NCBI GenBank assembly: GCA_938002665.1
Contig: CALLAE010000026.1
Span: forward strand, 1-60,708
Source of the DNA: an uncultured Saprospiraceae bacterium
Lineage (GTDB): Bacteria > Bacteroidota > Bacteroidia > Chitinophagales > Saprospiraceae
DNA length: 60,708 nt
Direction of reading: 5' to 3'
The notes under the pieces are model-generated. The model saw only the letters and a program-made list of their open reading frames with translations. It ran no database searches and was not told where the DNA came from. Shown here piece by piece: positions 28,324-38,086 of the stretch (positions within the stretch are counted from its first letter, which is position 1; every line of letters begins with the position of its first letter). The translations under genes were made by a program, and so were the position numbers.

Positions 28324-28836
28324 ATGAGAACACTGAGCTTTTTGCTTTTGATTGGTCTTTTGATATCCTCTTGCAAGCCAGAGAAAAACTCTATAAAAAC
28401 CAAATCAGCACTTGAGAAAGCCCCTACTAAAGTGGTTACCTCTTCAGGAAAAACCTACCCTCCGCTACCACAAGAATTAGGCATGAAAATTTGGAATGAA
28501 GGTGAGATGATAGATTATTTATTTCATAATCTTCCTTTCAGCATGAGCCAAGACGAGCAAGCAAGCATCCAAACAAATATGACCTACATAGCAGCTGAGC
28601 CAGTAGCAGATATACCTTCTGTTTGTAAGCCTATCGCTAGGCAATTTTATCAAGTTGGGGGAGACATTATTTTAGAATCAGATGTTTACTTCAGTGATGG
28701 ATGCATGTTCTATGTCTTTTTAGTAGATGGAAAAGAAAAATACTGCAATCAGATGAATGCAGCAGGACAGCAGTTTTTTGCTAATATCATTCAGCAAGCT
28801 ATGAGTGCAAGACAGGGTATGACACAACCCCAATAA
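28324..28836 (+). CDS. Hypothetical lipoprotein
   Basis: The 170-residue product has a short lipoprotein signal (LIGLLISSC). The mature sequence has a flexible Lys/Thr-rich linker and a small globular part with three Cys residues (VCKPIARQFYQVGG, DGCMFYVFL, KYCNQMN), two of which may form a disulfide. I recognise no family. It follows the barrel gene by 13 bases and is probably co-transcribed with it, so it may be its periplasmic partner. Confidence 0.6.
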   Translation: MRTLSFLLLIGLLISSCKPEKNSIKTKSALEKAPTKVVTSSGKTYPPLPQELGMKIWNEGEMIDYLFHNLPFSMSQDEQASIQTNMTYIAAEPVADIPSVCKPIARQFYQVGGDIILESDVYFSDGCMFYVFLVDGKEKYCNQMNAAGQQFFANIIQQAMSARQGMTQPQ

Positions 28837-28957
28837 TTTTAATTATTTCTGATTTATTCCACACATTTCCGATTCTTCCACTAAATGATAATCGGATAAG
28901 CAACTTATTGGCTAGTAGTGGTATCGTGGAATTCAAGTATTCTTCTGAGGTGCAATT

Positions 28958-28976
28958 TTAGATTAGTCTAAAATAT
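28958..28976 (+). promoter_or_regulatory. DtxR/MntR-like operator, copy 1
   Basis: The 19-base site contains a perfect inverted repeat, TTTTAGA-ttag-TCTAAAA (28956-28973). By eye it matches 14 of 19 positions of the classic DtxR operator TTAGGTTAGCCTAACCTAA. It lies 25-43 bases before the start of a metal permease whose own C-terminus resembles DtxR. Regulation by an iron- or manganese-sensing DtxR-family protein is the best reading. Confidence 0.6.
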
Positions 28977-28979
28977 ATA

Positions 28980-28998
28980 TTAAATTAGCTTAAAAATC
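28980..28998 (+). promoter_or_regulatory. DtxR/MntR-like operator, copy 2
   Basis: A second, weaker copy (TTAAATTAGCTTAAAAA core) repeats the pattern of the first with its centre 22 bases away, about two helical turns. It matches about 11 of 19 positions of the DtxR consensus. It ends three bases before the TTG start of the permease, so a bound protein would block transcription there. Its low score makes it less certain than copy 1. Confidence 0.4.
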
Positions 28999-29001
28999 TA
29001 C

Positions 29002-30297
29002 TTGTTCTTGACTGAATTACTTCAGATATTATCTACAGAATGGGCTATCAGAGCGCTGCTTGCCTCATCTCTCGTTGGTTTGATGTGCGGAATATTGGGC
29101 TGTTTCATAGTCTTAAGAAATATGTCATTGATAGGGGATGCCTTGTCTCATGCGGTGTTGCCAGGAATTTTCTTTGCTTTTCTTTTGGTTGGTTACAGTA
29201 CTATAGGTTTTTTTATAGGCTCCACTATAGCTGGACTAGTTACCGCGGTAGCTATCTCATGGATCCAACAAAATGTAAAGACCAAAAATGATGCAGCTAT
29301 AGGTATCATCTTCACTGCTATGTTTTCCATTGGGATAATGGGCATATCATGGCTTAATCAGAGTGAAGGAGTTCATTTAGACCTGAAGGATTTTCTATTC
29401 GGAAATGTACTTGGAATTTCTAATGAAGATATATATCTGACTTTTGGAATTGCTGTTTATACTATAGTTTGTATTATACTATTTTATAGGTATCTTTTTA
29501 TCACCACTTTTCAGCCTACTATTGCTGAAACTATGGGCATTTCAGCAAAGACTATCCACTATTTCTTGATGGTCCTTTTATCCTTTGCTATAGTTGCCTC
29601 GCTCAGAACTGTAGGCGTAATCCTTGTCGTAGCCATGCTTATAACGCCTGCTGCTACAGCCTTACTACTGTCAGACAGATTGAAAACTGTTCTGGTTCTT
29701 TCTGGAGTCGTAGGAATTTTATCAGCTGTTTTGGGGCTGGTTTTATCGATTTTGTATGACACCACTCCGGGCCCTGCAATGACTATATGCGCTACAGCAT
29801 TTTATTTTTTGGCAGTTTTATTTTCTCCCACGCAAGGATTGTTGTTCAAATTCAGCCAGAATAGAATCGAAAGTAAAAGGATAATAAGAGAAGATATCCT
29901 AAGACAGGTAATCAAGACAATGCCTAAGACTGGCATGTCAAAACATGTATTATCTGAGCGACTAAGTCTAAAAGAATCTGTGATAGAAAAGTATATAACC
30001 TTGATGGCAAAAAGCAAGTTGCTTGCATATGAATCAGACAAAATAATTCTTACTCCTGCCGGTATAGAAAAGGCTGAGCAATTAGTGAGAGCACATAGAT
30101 TATGGGAAACTTATCAGGTTAAAAAAATGGGTCTAGGCTCAGACCAAATTCATAATGAAGCGGACCAGATAGAGCATTTTCTCTCAGAAGAGTTATTAGA
30201 TGAAATAGACAAAGAGCTAGGTTTTCCTACAAAAGATCCACACGATTCTCCCATCCCATCTAAGAAGACTAAAGTCAATGCTGGGGCAACTAAGTAA
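29002..30297 (+). CDS. Metal ABC transporter permease fused to a DtxR-like C-terminal domain
   Basis: Residues 1 to about 285 are an ABC-3 family permease (ZnuB/MntB/TroC type) with eight or so membrane helices and the hallmark [14 protein letters not shown]. Residues about 290-410 are cytoplasmic and look like the DtxR/MntR DNA-binding and metal/dimer domain: a winged-helix-like [24 protein letters not shown], then [22 protein letters not shown] and the metal-site-like [21 protein letters not shown]. The domain could sense the imported metal or gate transport. The start is TTG at 29002, just after two DtxR-like operators. No binding-protein or ATPase gene is beside it. Its 3' end overlaps convergent fur by 8 bases. 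The substrate is probably manganese, iron or zinc. Confidence 0.88.
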   Translation: MFLTELLQILSTEWAIRALLASSLVGLMCGILGCFIVLRNMSLIGDALSHAVLPGIFFAFLLVGYSTIGFFIGSTIAGLVTAVAISWIQQNVKTKNDAAIGIIFTAMFSIGIMGISWLNQSEGVHLDLKDFLFGNVLGISNEDIYLTFGIAVYTIVCIILFYRYLFITTFQPTIAETMGISAKTIHYFLMVLLSFAIVASLRTVGVILVVAMLITPAATALLLSDRLKTVLVLSGVVGILSAVLGLVLSILYDTTPGPAMTICATAFYFLAVLFSPTQGLLFKFSQNRIESKRIIREDILRQVIKTMPKTGMSKHVLSERLSLKESVIEKYITLMAKSKLLAYESDKIILTPAGIEKAEQLVRAHRLWETYQVKKMGLGSDQIHNEADQIEHFLSEELLDEIDKELGFPTKDPHDSPIPSKKTKVNAGATK

Positions 30298-30784
30298 TAG
30301 GGTTGGGAGTTTTGGCCTTGCCATCACAAGCTCCATCGCAGTTGCCATAAAGGTTTAGAGAATGATGAGTAATCTTAAACTTTAAAAGCTCTCCCATCAT
30401 ATCCTTTATGTTTTGTATTCTAGGATCACAAAACTCAAGCACCTTTCCACAATCTACACAGAGCAAATGATCGTGTTGTTTGAAGCCATATGACTTCTCA
30501 TATTGAGTTAGGTTTTTACCAAACTGATGCTTTGTGACAAGATCACAATTGACAAGCAGATCTAGAGTATTATATACAGTGGCTCTTGAAACTCTATAGT
30601 TTTGATTTTTCATATGTATGTATAGCGCCTCAGCATCAAAATGATCAGTTCGCTTGTATATTTCTTCTAGGATCGCATAGCGCTCAGGCGTTTTACGATA
30701 TTCATTTTTTTCTAGGTGACTGGTGAAGATGTTCTTTACCTCCTCGATGATTTTCTTGATATGTTCTGAAATCTCACTATTCAT
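30290..30784 (-). CDS. Fur-family metalloregulator
   Basis: The 164-residue product is a Fur/PerR/Zur-type repressor. The N-terminal winged helix is seen as [24 protein letters not shown] and [14 protein letters not shown], which matches the recognition helix of the family. The dimer domain starts with [15 protein letters not shown], holding the metal histidines and the first CxxC, and ends with the NCDGACDGK cysteines, so a structural zinc is likely. Which metal or peroxide it senses cannot be read. It overlaps relA/spoT by 8 bases on the same strand and converges on the metal permease gene, so antisense effects are possible. Confidence 0.88.
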   Translation of the reverse strand: MNSEISEHIKKIIEEVKNIFTSHLEKNEYRKTPERYAILEEIYKRTDHFDAEALYIHMKNQNYRVSRATVYNTLDLLVNCDLVTKHQFGKNLTQYEKSYGFKQHDHLLCVDCGKVLEFCDPRIQNIKDMMGELLKFKITHHSLNLYGNCDGACDGKAKTPNPIT

Positions 30785-33014
30785 CTTCTATTATAAATCT
30801 GCTGACGTTAGTTATGCCTTCTAGTTTTTTTATGGAATTCATAACATGATTGAGCTGGTCTTTGTTCTTCACAAATATTTTCACCTTACCCTCAAAGTAT
30901 CCTTGATTACCTTCTATACTGAAAGATCTAATGTTTACTCCGAGTTTATTACTAATTTCATTACTAATTGCAGTTATAACTCCAGGGCCAGAATCCACAC
31001 CTATGATCGACAGTTCCACAGTAAAGTTTGTTCCAGATTTCCTTGCCCACTGTGCTTTTAATACCCTGTAAGAATAGTTTGCAAGTAAATGAGTTGCGTT
31101 TTTACAATTGGTCCTATGAATTTTCAGACCCTCTCCAGCTGTAAGGTATCCAAATATATCTTCCCCCTGCACTGGGGTACAACATTTGGCTAACGAGAAT
31201 TCATATTGATCTGCAGATTCTCCATCTACCAGAATGCTCGACTTTGAGATGACTCCCTCTTTTCGGGGTCGCTTAGGAGGTAAGTCTGATGGAGCCTGTG
31301 CTCCAGTTGTGGTTTTTCGTTCCTCTTTAAGGCCCCTAATTTTACCATTTTCTATCTCAAATATTTTGAAATCAGGTGGCTTGATTTCCTCTATCGACAT
31401 AGCATAATACAGATCAGGTCGATTAGAATAACCATAGTGTTTGACTAAGAAATCAACATTTTCATTAAAAGGAATTTTGAGATTCTTCATCTTCCGCATC
31501 AGCATTTCTTTACTGATTTCTCCTTTTTCCCGTTTCTCCTCTTTCATTGCGGATCTAATCTTAGATCGTGCTTTTCCAGTAACCGTCATCTTTAGCCAAT
31601 GCTCAGATGGCTTTTGGTTTTTGCTTGTAGTAACACTGACTTGGTCTCCATTCTGTAACTGATGCCCCATTGGAACCAATTTATTGTTCACCTTGATGGC
31701 AGTTGCATGATAACCTACTTCGGAGTGAATTTCAAAGGCAAAGTCTAGGGCAGTAGCGCCTTCAGGCAATATTTTCATGTCTCCATCTGGAGTAAAGACA
31801 AATACTTCCTTCTGAAAAAGGTTTGATTTGAAATCATTTAAAAATTCCAGTGCATCACTGTGCTGAGTATCTAGTAAGGCCCTAATGTTATCTAGCCATC
31901 TATCATAGACACTATGCTTGTTCTTGACCCCTTTGTACTTCCAATGTGCTGCAAAGCCTCTTTCCGCTATATCATCCATTCTTTCAGACCTTATCTGAAC
32001 TTCTACATATCGTCCATTAGCCCCTATTACGGTAGTATGCAATGACTCATAACCATTACTCTTTGGAGTCGTAACCCAATCTTTTAGTCTTTCAGGAATA
32101 GGAGTAAAGACATCGGTTATTATAGAATATATTTGCCAACATACACTTTTCTCTTTCTCTATTTCAACATCACAGATAATTCGGACAGCAAAAAGATCAT
32201 AAATTTCCTCAAATGGAATTTGTTTTTTCTGAATCTTATTCCAAATAGAAGAAATGGCTTTTGATCTACCTATTACTCTATAATCCACATCCAGAGCATT
32301 CAGCTTTTCTTTTAAGGGTTCTATAAATTCTGTTATGTATTTAGATCTGTCAGACTCAGATGCTAATAGCTTGGAATTCAGCTCGTTATAAGTTTCTGGG
32401 TCTGATATCTTCATACAGATATCATTGAACTCCGTTCTTATGTTATATAGGCCTAGTCTATGAGCGAGAGGGGTATAGATGTATTTTGTCTCAGCAGCTA
32501 TCTTCAGTTGCTTAGGTCGTGGCATAGCATCGATAGTCCTTAGATTATGCAACCTGTCAGCCATCTTTATAAGCGCTACTCTCACGTCATAGGCAAGCGA
32601 TGATAATACCTTTTTAAAGTTTTCTGCCTGTTTGTTTTCTACATTGTAGGTGCCATCTAGCTTAGTGAGCCCATCTACAATTTTCGTAATTTTCTCTCCG
32701 AATATTTCATGAATATCCTCTAAGGTTGTTTCAGTGTCCTCCACAACATCATGCAAAAGAGCACTGATTACAGCAGTAGGACCTAGACCAATTTCCTCGT
32801 AGCAGATTCTTGCTACCTCTATTGGATGGAATACATAAGGTTCGCCAGATTTACGTCTTTGTAAATTATGGGCACTGAGTATAAGGTCGTAAGCTTTGTT
32901 CAGATTTTCTTTATCCTCTTCAGTTGCTTTAGCCCTGACCTTATTGAAAAGAGATTTATACTCAATATCTATTTGAGCATATTCATTGTCTGTTATGGCT
33001 TTTCCTCGTGGCAT
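30777..33014 (-). CDS. Bifunctional (p)ppGpp synthetase/hydrolase, Rel/SpoT
   Basis: The enzyme makes and degrades the stringent-response alarmone (p)ppGpp. Of 745 residues, the N-terminal HD hydrolase domain is intact ([27 protein letters not shown]). The synthetase follows with [30 protein letters not shown] and [25 protein letters not shown]. The TGS domain ([24 protein letters not shown]), the zinc-finger-like [13 protein letters not shown] and the C-terminal ACT domain complete the long form. Both activities look functional. It is the upstream gene of a two-gene unit with fur. The region just before its start holds the tRNA-Leu promoter on the opposite strand. Confidence 0.95.
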   Translation of the reverse strand: MPRGKAITDNEYAQIDIEYKSLFNKVRAKATEEDKENLNKAYDLILSAHNLQRRKSGEPYVFHPIEVARICYEEIGLGPTAVISALLHDVVEDTETTLEDIHEIFGEKITKIVDGLTKLDGTYNVENKQAENFKKVLSSLAYDVRVALIKMADRLHNLRTIDAMPRPKQLKIAAETKYIYTPLAHRLGLYNIRTEFNDICMKISDPETYNELNSKLLASESDRSKYITEFIEPLKEKLNALDVDYRVIGRSKAISSIWNKIQKKQIPFEEIYDLFAVRIICDVEIEKEKSVCWQIYSIITDVFTPIPERLKDWVTTPKSNGYESLHTTVIGANGRYVEVQIRSERMDDIAERGFAAHWKYKGVKNKHSVYDRWLDNIRALLDTQHSDALEFLNDFKSNLFQKEVFVFTPDGDMKILPEGATALDFAFEIHSEVGYHATAIKVNNKLVPMGHQLQNGDQVSVTTSKNQKPSEHWLKMTVTGKARSKIRSAMKEEKREKGEISKEMLMRKMKNLKIPFNENVDFLVKHYGYSNRPDLYYAMSIEEIKPPDFKIFEIENGKIRGLKEERKTTTGAQAPSDLPPKRPRKEGVISKSSILVDGESADQYEFSLAKCCTPVQGEDIFGYLTAGEGLKIHRTNCKNATHLLANYSYRVLKAQWARKSGTNFTVELSIIGVDSGPGVITAISNEISNKLGVNIRSFSIEGNQGYFEGKVKIFVKNKDQLNHVMNSIKKLEGITNVSRFIIEDE

Positions 33015-33126
33015 TACTTATTTATCCTTCACAAGTTAGCGTTAATTGAGGTTTTGCGCTTTATTTTCCAAATTATTAGCGCCTCATCCTATGTTGAAAA
33101 TAATCTCAAGCATTCTTGCAAAATAA

Positions 33127-33156
33127 TTGTCCTATTAGCAAAATCATCTATCTTTG
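33127..33156 (+). promoter_or_regulatory. Bacteroidota promoter for tRNA-Leu (and possibly tig-clpP-clpX)
   Basis: A TTG at 33127-33129 and TATCTTTG at 33149-33156 are separated by 19 bases. Both elements and the spacing fit the phylum's primary-sigma consensus (TTG, 19-21 bases, TAnnTTTG). The predicted start near 33163 is about 16 bases before the tRNA. It is the best-formed promoter in the window. Since no terminator is visible after the tRNA, it may also feed tig. Confidence 0.7.
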
Positions 33157-33178
33157 CAGCTTGAAATTTTCTTGATTT

Positions 33179-33260
33179 GCGGGTGTGATGAAATTGGTAG
33201 ACATGCTAGATTTAGGATCTAGTGCTTCACGGCGTGTGGGTTCGAGTCCCTCCACCCGCA
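33179..33260 (+). tRNA. tRNA-Leu (UAG anticodon)
   Basis: The acceptor stem GCGGGTG pairs with CACCCGC, followed by discriminator A; CCA is not encoded. The anticodon arm CTAGA-TTTAGGA-TCTAG places TAG at 33213-33215, reading CUN leucine codons. A long variable arm (GCTTCACGGC region) and the T arm GTGGGTTCGAGTCCCTC fit a class II tRNA. It lies between relA/spoT and tig with a good promoter upstream. Confidence 0.96.
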
Positions 33261-33330
33261 CTTCTTAGAAAATTTTCAATGACTACTCCAGCTCTCCTAG
33301 AGTTCAACTAAAAACAGATTTACCTACATT

Positions 33331-34689
33331 ATGAAAGTCGAGACGAATCATATTGATGAACTCAATGCTGAACTAACCCTTGTAATTGAAAAAGATGATT
33401 ATGTAGGTGACTTCAATAAGCTACTAAAAGATTACCAAAAAAAAGCCCAAATGAAGGGTTTTAGAAAGGGCAAAACGCCTATTTCTGTTTTGAAAAAAAT
33501 GTATGGAGGAGCTCTCCTGCAAGAATCTGTCTCTAAAATACTCACAGAAAAGATAAATGAACTTATTACTGGAGATGAGCTTAACATTATAGGTGAGCCA
33601 TTTTTAGTAGAAAGAGAAAATTTACCCGAGCTGGATCACAACGCAATGTCTGACTATACGTACAAGTTTGAATTAGGTTTAGAACCAGAATTTGAGGTAC
33701 TTGGGGTGGCAGACACTGACATTTATCCTAGAACTGAAATCGAAATTACAGACTCGATGATCGACGAGGAAGTAGAAAGTCTCTTGAAAAGATTAGGAGA
33801 GCAAAAAAGTGTGGAAGGGAAAGTCGAGAAAGATGATGTTGTCTATTTTCATGCAACGGAACTGTATAATGGAAAAGTATTAGTTGATGGGCACCAATCT
33901 GAGTTTTCTTGTGGTTTTGATAAGATAAATGAGCCCTACGCTTCAGAATTATTAAGGCTTGAAAAAGGTGGTTCTATTGACGTAGATATCTACCAGTTAG
34001 AAAAAGATATGCCTGCCAGTCAGGTTGAAAAGTATCTACTAAAGGCATCTGAGGATGCAGACCTGAGTAAGATTGGAAATGACTTTAGATTAGAAATAGT
34101 GGATATTGTTAGGGTTGAGAAAGCTCAGTTAGACCAAGATACTTTTGATAAAAGTTTCGGGAAGGATGAAGTGAAGTCAGAAAATGAAGCTCGTGCTAAG
34201 ATTAAAGAATTTTTAGACGAACATTTTCAAAAAGAAGCAGATAATCTTGTCAATAGAGAGATTATGGAAACGCTTATGACTGTCAATTCTATACAGTTAC
34301 CAGTTTCTTTTTTGAAAAAATGGATAGGGCAGGACAAGGAAAAAGAGATGACTGATGAGCAATTTGAGTCTTTTCAAAAGGAACTCAAGTGGCGAATAAT
34401 CAAGAAGAAACTCGTAAAGAGATTTGAGGTAGAAGTTAAAGAGGAGGAAATTTTCCAGCATTTTGTAAGTGCAATCCGTAATTACTCTCCATATATAGAT
34501 GAGCAAAGTCTGAAGAATACAGCTTTTTCACTGATGAATAACAAAGAGCAGGTCAACTCGGCTGTAGAAGCTATCAGTAGTGGCAAGTTATTTGATGCTG
34601 TTAAGGAGGTTGTTCAGATAGAGAATAAGCCAATAGATAAAGAAGCTTTTTACGAAAAAGCTAAATCTTTAAATCAAAAAGCGGGTTAA
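33331..34689 (+). CDS. tig: Trigger factor chaperone
   Basis: Trigger factor binds the ribosome exit tunnel and holds nascent chains. Of 452 residues, the N-terminal domain contains the ribosome-binding signature GFRKGKTPISVLKKMYG (about residues 45-61). The middle, about residues 150-255, keeps only a degenerate FKBP-like fold (DDVVYFHATELYNGKVL) without the usual catalytic FTG and IPGFE motifs, so prolyl isomerase activity is doubtful. The C-terminal part is long and helical. It begins a tig-clpP-clpX cluster, spaced 31 and 5 bases, the common order in bacteria. Confidence 0.93.
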   Translation: MKVETNHIDELNAELTLVIEKDDYVGDFNKLLKDYQKKAQMKGFRKGKTPISVLKKMYGGALLQESVSKILTEKINELITGDELNIIGEPFLVERENLPELDHNAMSDYTYKFELGLEPEFEVLGVADTDIYPRTEIEITDSMIDEEVESLLKRLGEQKSVEGKVEKDDVVYFHATELYNGKVLVDGHQSEFSCGFDKINEPYASELLRLEKGGSIDVDIYQLEKDMPASQVEKYLLKASEDADLSKIGNDFRLEIVDIVRVEKAQLDQDTFDKSFGKDEVKSENEARAKIKEFLDEHFQKEADNLVNREIMETLMTVNSIQLPVSFLKKWIGQDKEKEMTDEQFESFQKELKWRIIKKKLVKRFEVEVKEEEIFQHFVSAIRNYSPYIDEQSLKNTAFSLMNNKEQVNSAVEAISSGKLFDAVKEVVQIENKPIDKEAFYEKAKSLNQKAG

Positions 34690-34720
34690 TCCGTTGTAAG
34701 TACAGTAAACACAAAGAAAT

Positions 34721-35434
34721 ATGTCTTTAACGAATGAATTCAGAAAATATGCTACCAAGCATATGAACATAAATGGAGATGCTGTTGACCATCATTTAAG
34801 GTCAATGAACACCGTAGTTCCCAATATCACTGGCTTTACGCCGCAGGTTATAGAGGAAAGACAGATGAATGTAGTAGGAATGGATGTCTTCTCCAGACTT
34901 ATGATGGATAGGATTATATTTCTGGGAGTTGGGATAAATGATTATGTAGCAAACGTAGTTCAGGCTCAGCTCTTGTTTTTAGAATCAACAGATCCTAAAA
35001 GAGATATTCAGATGTTTATCAATAGTCCTGGAGGATCAGTAATTGCTGGTCTTGGAATCTATGATACAATGCAATACGTTACACCTGATGTAGGTACGAT
35101 ATGTACTGGGCTTGCAGCTTCTATGGGGGCTGTTCTTTTAAGTGCCGGGACTAAAGGAAAAAGAACTTGTTTGCAGCACAGTAGAGTAATGATTCATCAG
35201 CCCTCTGGAGGCATGCAGGGGCAATTCTCTGACATGGAAATATCATACAAGCTGATAAAGCAGCTCAGAAAAGAATTGTATGACATCATGGCTCATCATA
35301 CAGGTAAGAAATTTGAAGAAATAGAGAAAGATAGTGATAGAGATAATTGGATGTCAGCAGAAGATGCCAAAGCCTATGGTTTGGTAGATGAAGTGCTCAC
35401 TAGAGACAATGTTAGAAAAAAAGATAAAAGTTAG
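34721..35434 (+). CDS. clpP: ATP-dependent Clp protease proteolytic subunit
   Basis: ClpP is the tetradecameric serine protease fed by ClpX and other unfoldases. The active-site Ser is in [10 protein letters not shown], the His in VMIHQPSGG, and the Asp is in the [14 protein letters not shown] region. The family start [25 protein letters not shown] is intact. The product has 237 residues, with an N-terminal extension of about 35 residues ([12 protein letters not shown]) longer than the short propeptides of enterobacterial ClpP. It sits between tig and clpX. Confidence 0.96.
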   Translation: MSLTNEFRKYATKHMNINGDAVDHHLRSMNTVVPNITGFTPQVIEERQMNVVGMDVFSRLMMDRIIFLGVGINDYVANVVQAQLLFLESTDPKRDIQMFINSPGGSVIAGLGIYDTMQYVTPDVGTICTGLAASMGAVLLSAGTKGKRTCLQHSRVMIHQPSGGMQGQFSDMEISYKLIKQLRKELYDIMAHHTGKKFEEIEKDSDRDNWMSAEDAKAYGLVDEVLTRDNVRKKDKS

Positions 35435-35439
35435 ATAAG

Positions 35440-36684
35440 TTGTCGAAAGCAAAAAATAAAGGACAAAAATGTTCTTTCTGCGGAAGGGACAAGGGAGATA
35501 CTCTCCTTATGATCGCTGGTGTGGAAGGCCATATATGTGAGTCTTGTGTAGAGCAAGCTTATGAGATAGTAAATGAAGAGCTAGGCAACAAAGCAAATGC
35601 GAAATCAGATTTTGCCTTTAATTTGCCTTCAGGTGTAACACCAGCCAATATCAAATCTTACTTAGACCAATTTATTATTGGGCAAACAGAAGCTAAGAAA
35701 TACCTCTCTGTCAGTGTATACAATCACTACAAGAGACTTAACCAAAAGTCTAGTGATAGTATAGAAATAGAAAAAAGTAATGTTCTTTTTGTAGGTGAGA
35801 CAGGAACTGGTAAAACACTACTAGCAAAAACAATAGCTAAGTATCTCAAAGTTCCTTTTTCAATCGTGGATGCAACTGTATTTACGGAAGCAGGTTACGT
35901 AGGGGAGGATGTCGAGAGTATGCTAAGTAGACTTTTACAGGCCGCGGATTATGATGTGAATGCCGCTCAAAAAGGAATAGTCTACATTGATGAGATAGAT
36001 AAGATTGCCAGAAAGAGAGATAATCCCTCTATAACAAGAGATGTTTCTGGAGAAGGTGTCCAACAAGCGCTTTTGAAAATGCTGGAAGGAACACAGGTAA
36101 ATGTTCCACCTTATGGAGGTCGAAAGCATCCAGAGCAAAAAATGATTCAGGTAGATACTAGTAATATCCTTTTTATTATGGGGGGAGCTTTTGATGGTAT
36201 CAATAAATTAATCGCGAAAAGACTCAATACTCAGATTATTGGCTTCAATAAGAAAGCACAAGAGATTCAGATGGAAGAAAATCTTCTAAAATATGTTTCT
36301 CATCAAGATCTGAAAGCATACGGCTTGATTCCAGAACTTATTGGAAGAATGCCAGTATTGACCTACCTAAATCCTTTAGACAAAGAAACCTTGGTAAGAA
36401 TTCTGACTGAGCCTAAAAATGCTCTTGTCAAGCAATATCAGAAACTTTTTGAGCTGGAAGATATTGAGTTAAGCTTTGAAGATGAAGCTCTTGATTATAT
36501 AGCTAGCAAAGCTTTAGAATATAAACTGGGAGCAAGAGGTCTTCGTTCTATATTAGAAGCTGTTCTAGCTGATTCTATGTTTGAGCTGCCATCGCACCCT
36601 GATGTAAAGGAATTCACAGTCGACATGCTCTATGTCAGCCAGCAATTAGATAAGTCATCTATAGCTAAGCTTAAAGTAGCCTAG
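35440..36684 (+). CDS. clpX: ATP-dependent Clp protease ATP-binding subunit ClpX
   Basis: ClpX is the hexameric AAA+ unfoldase that hands substrates to ClpP. The N-terminal zinc-binding domain is complete (CSFCGRDKG and CESCVEQA). The AAA+ core shows Walker A in GETGTGKT, Walker B in [10 protein letters not shown], the pore-loop signature GYVGEDVES and the sensor-2 [10 protein letters not shown]. The IGF loop for ClpP docking is seen as IIGFNKK. The start is a TTG at 35440, five bases after the clpP stop; no ATG lies nearby in frame. The 414-residue length is normal. Confidence 0.96.
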   Translation: MSKAKNKGQKCSFCGRDKGDTLLMIAGVEGHICESCVEQAYEIVNEELGNKANAKSDFAFNLPSGVTPANIKSYLDQFIIGQTEAKKYLSVSVYNHYKRLNQKSSDSIEIEKSNVLFVGETGTGKTLLAKTIAKYLKVPFSIVDATVFTEAGYVGEDVESMLSRLLQAADYDVNAAQKGIVYIDEIDKIARKRDNPSITRDVSGEGVQQALLKMLEGTQVNVPPYGGRKHPEQKMIQVDTSNILFIMGGAFDGINKLIAKRLNTQIIGFNKKAQEIQMEENLLKYVSHQDLKAYGLIPELIGRMPVLTYLNPLDKETLVRILTEPKNALVKQYQKLFELEDIELSFEDEALDYIASKALEYKLGARGLRSILEAVLADSMFELPSHPDVKEFTVDMLYVSQQLDKSSIAKLKVA

Positions 36685-36697
36685 CTACGAATTTGTT

Positions 36698-37978
36698 CTA
36701 TACTACTAATTCTGGATAGAGTGGGTAGTCTTCCATTGACTTATTGATTTTGGACTTGATGTCTTTTATTAGGGAGTCATCTGTATGATTATCCAAGACA
36801 GCATCTATCCATTCTACTATCTCAGTACAGATTCCTTCTTTCATCCCTCTAGATGAGATAGCAGCAGTGCCTATTCTTATACCTGATGTGACAAAAGGAC
36901 TTTTGTCATCGAATGGTACCATATTTTTATTTACAGTAATATCCGCTTTTATTAAGGCATTTTCTGCTTCTTTTCCAGTGACTCCTTTTGACCGTAAGTC
37001 TATGAGCATGAGGTGGTTATCAGTACCACTAGATATGATTTTGTAGCCTTTTTCCGTGAATGCGTCTGCCATCACTTTGGCATTGGCTTTGACCTGCTCT
37101 CCATAGACGCGAAAATCATCACTCAGAGCCTCCTTGAAGGCTATTGCTTTGGATGCAATTACATGCTCTAGTGGGCCACCTTGCATTCCTGGAAAGACGC
37201 CACTATTGAGTATAGATGACATCTTGATAACTGCGCCTTTTTTTGTAGTCCTTCCCCAAGGATTCTCAAAATCTTTTCCCATCATAATGATCCCACCTCT
37301 AGGGCCTCTCAGTGTCTTATGAGTAGTAGAACTTACTATATGGCAATGCGGTATGGGGTCATTTAATAAGCCCTTAGAAATAAGTCCAGCAGGGTGGGCT
37401 ATATCTGCGAGTAGCAAAGCCTCAATAGAGTCTGCTATTTTTCTAAATCTCTCATAGTCCCAGTCTCTAGAATAAGCCGAAGCGCCACATATGATTAACT
37501 TAGGCTTATGCAGTTGGGCAAGAGCTTCTACATTATCCATGTTTATGAGCCCCGTTTCTTCTTCTACACCATAGAAGACTGGGTTGTAAACTTTGCCAGA
37601 AAAATTAACTGGTGAGCCATGTGAAAGATGCCCTCCGTGTGATAAGTCAAATCCTAAAATCGTGTCTCCTGGTTGTAGAACAGATAAGAAAATGGCTGCA
37701 TTAGCTTGCGCGCCAGAGTGAGGCTGGACATTAGCATATTCTGCCCCGAAAAGTTCTTTCAGGCGGTCTATAGCAAGCTGCTCTACTTTATCTATCACTT
37801 CACAGCCACCGTAATATCTTTTGTTAGGATATCCTTCAGCATACTTGTTAGTGAGGCAACTGCCCATCGCTTGTATGACAGCTAGACTAGCAAAATTTTC
37901 AGAGGCGATGAGTTCTATACCTTCTCTTTGTCTATGGAGTTCTTGGGAAATTAATGATTGTATCTCGTGGTCTATCAT
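36698..37978 (-). CDS. glyA: Serine hydroxymethyltransferase
   Basis: GlyA interconverts serine and glycine using pyridoxal phosphate and tetrahydrofolate, feeding one-carbon metabolism. The 426-residue length is typical. Family motifs are [26 protein letters not shown], the DIAHPAGL cofactor-binding aspartate and the PLP lysine in [15 protein letters not shown]. The C-terminal [16 protein letters not shown] is also canonical. It converges with clpX across 13 bases. A -7 promoter box lies 47-54 bases upstream of its ATG. Confidence 0.96.
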   Translation of the reverse strand: MIDHEIQSLISQELHRQREGIELIASENFASLAVIQAMGSCLTNKYAEGYPNKRYYGGCEVIDKVEQLAIDRLKELFGAEYANVQPHSGAQANAAIFLSVLQPGDTILGFDLSHGGHLSHGSPVNFSGKVYNPVFYGVEEETGLINMDNVEALAQLHKPKLIICGASAYSRDWDYERFRKIADSIEALLLADIAHPAGLISKGLLNDPIPHCHIVSSTTHKTLRGPRGGIIMMGKDFENPWGRTTKKGAVIKMSSILNSGVFPGMQGGPLEHVIASKAIAFKEALSDDFRVYGEQVKANAKVMADAFTEKGYKIISSGTDNHLMLIDLRSKGVTGKEAENALIKADITVNKNMVPFDDKSPFVTSGIRIGTAAISSRGMKEGICTEIVEWIDAVLDNHTDDSLIKDIKSKINKSMEDYPLYPELVV

Positions 37979-38008
37979 CTCTATATTTCTATGCTACTTG
38001 ATAGGGAA

Positions 38009-38022
38009 TTGCACTATTGCAA
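38009..38022. promoter_or_regulatory. Short inverted repeat between the glyA -7 box and start
   Basis: TTGCA and TGCAA are separated by four bases and lie directly downstream of the predicted glyA -7 box, around the predicted transcript start. It could be an operator, but a 5-bp half-site is short enough to arise by chance. Confidence 0.25.
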
Positions 38023-38024
38023 TG

Positions 38025-38032
38025 CAAATATA
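38025..38032 (-). promoter_or_regulatory. Bacteroidota-type -7 box for glyA
   Basis: On the minus strand this reads TATATTTG, an exact TAnnTTTG match, with a predicted start near 38018 and the glyA ATG at 37978. A TTG on that strand at 38057-38059 lies 24 bases upstream, slightly too far for a standard -33 element. Confidence 0.5.
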
Positions 38033-38065
38033 AAAAAAGCCTTGTGGCAACTACCACAAGGCTTT
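38032..38065 (-). terminator. Rho-independent terminator of the OmpA-repeat gene
   Basis: A perfect 12-bp stem (AAAGCCTTGTGG with CCACAAGGCTTT) with a 6-base loop is followed on the minus strand by a run of T. It begins about 21 bases after the stop of the large repeat gene and abuts the glyA promoter. Confidence 0.88.
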
Positions 38066-38086
38066 CTATTATCTTATTCCAGGAAT

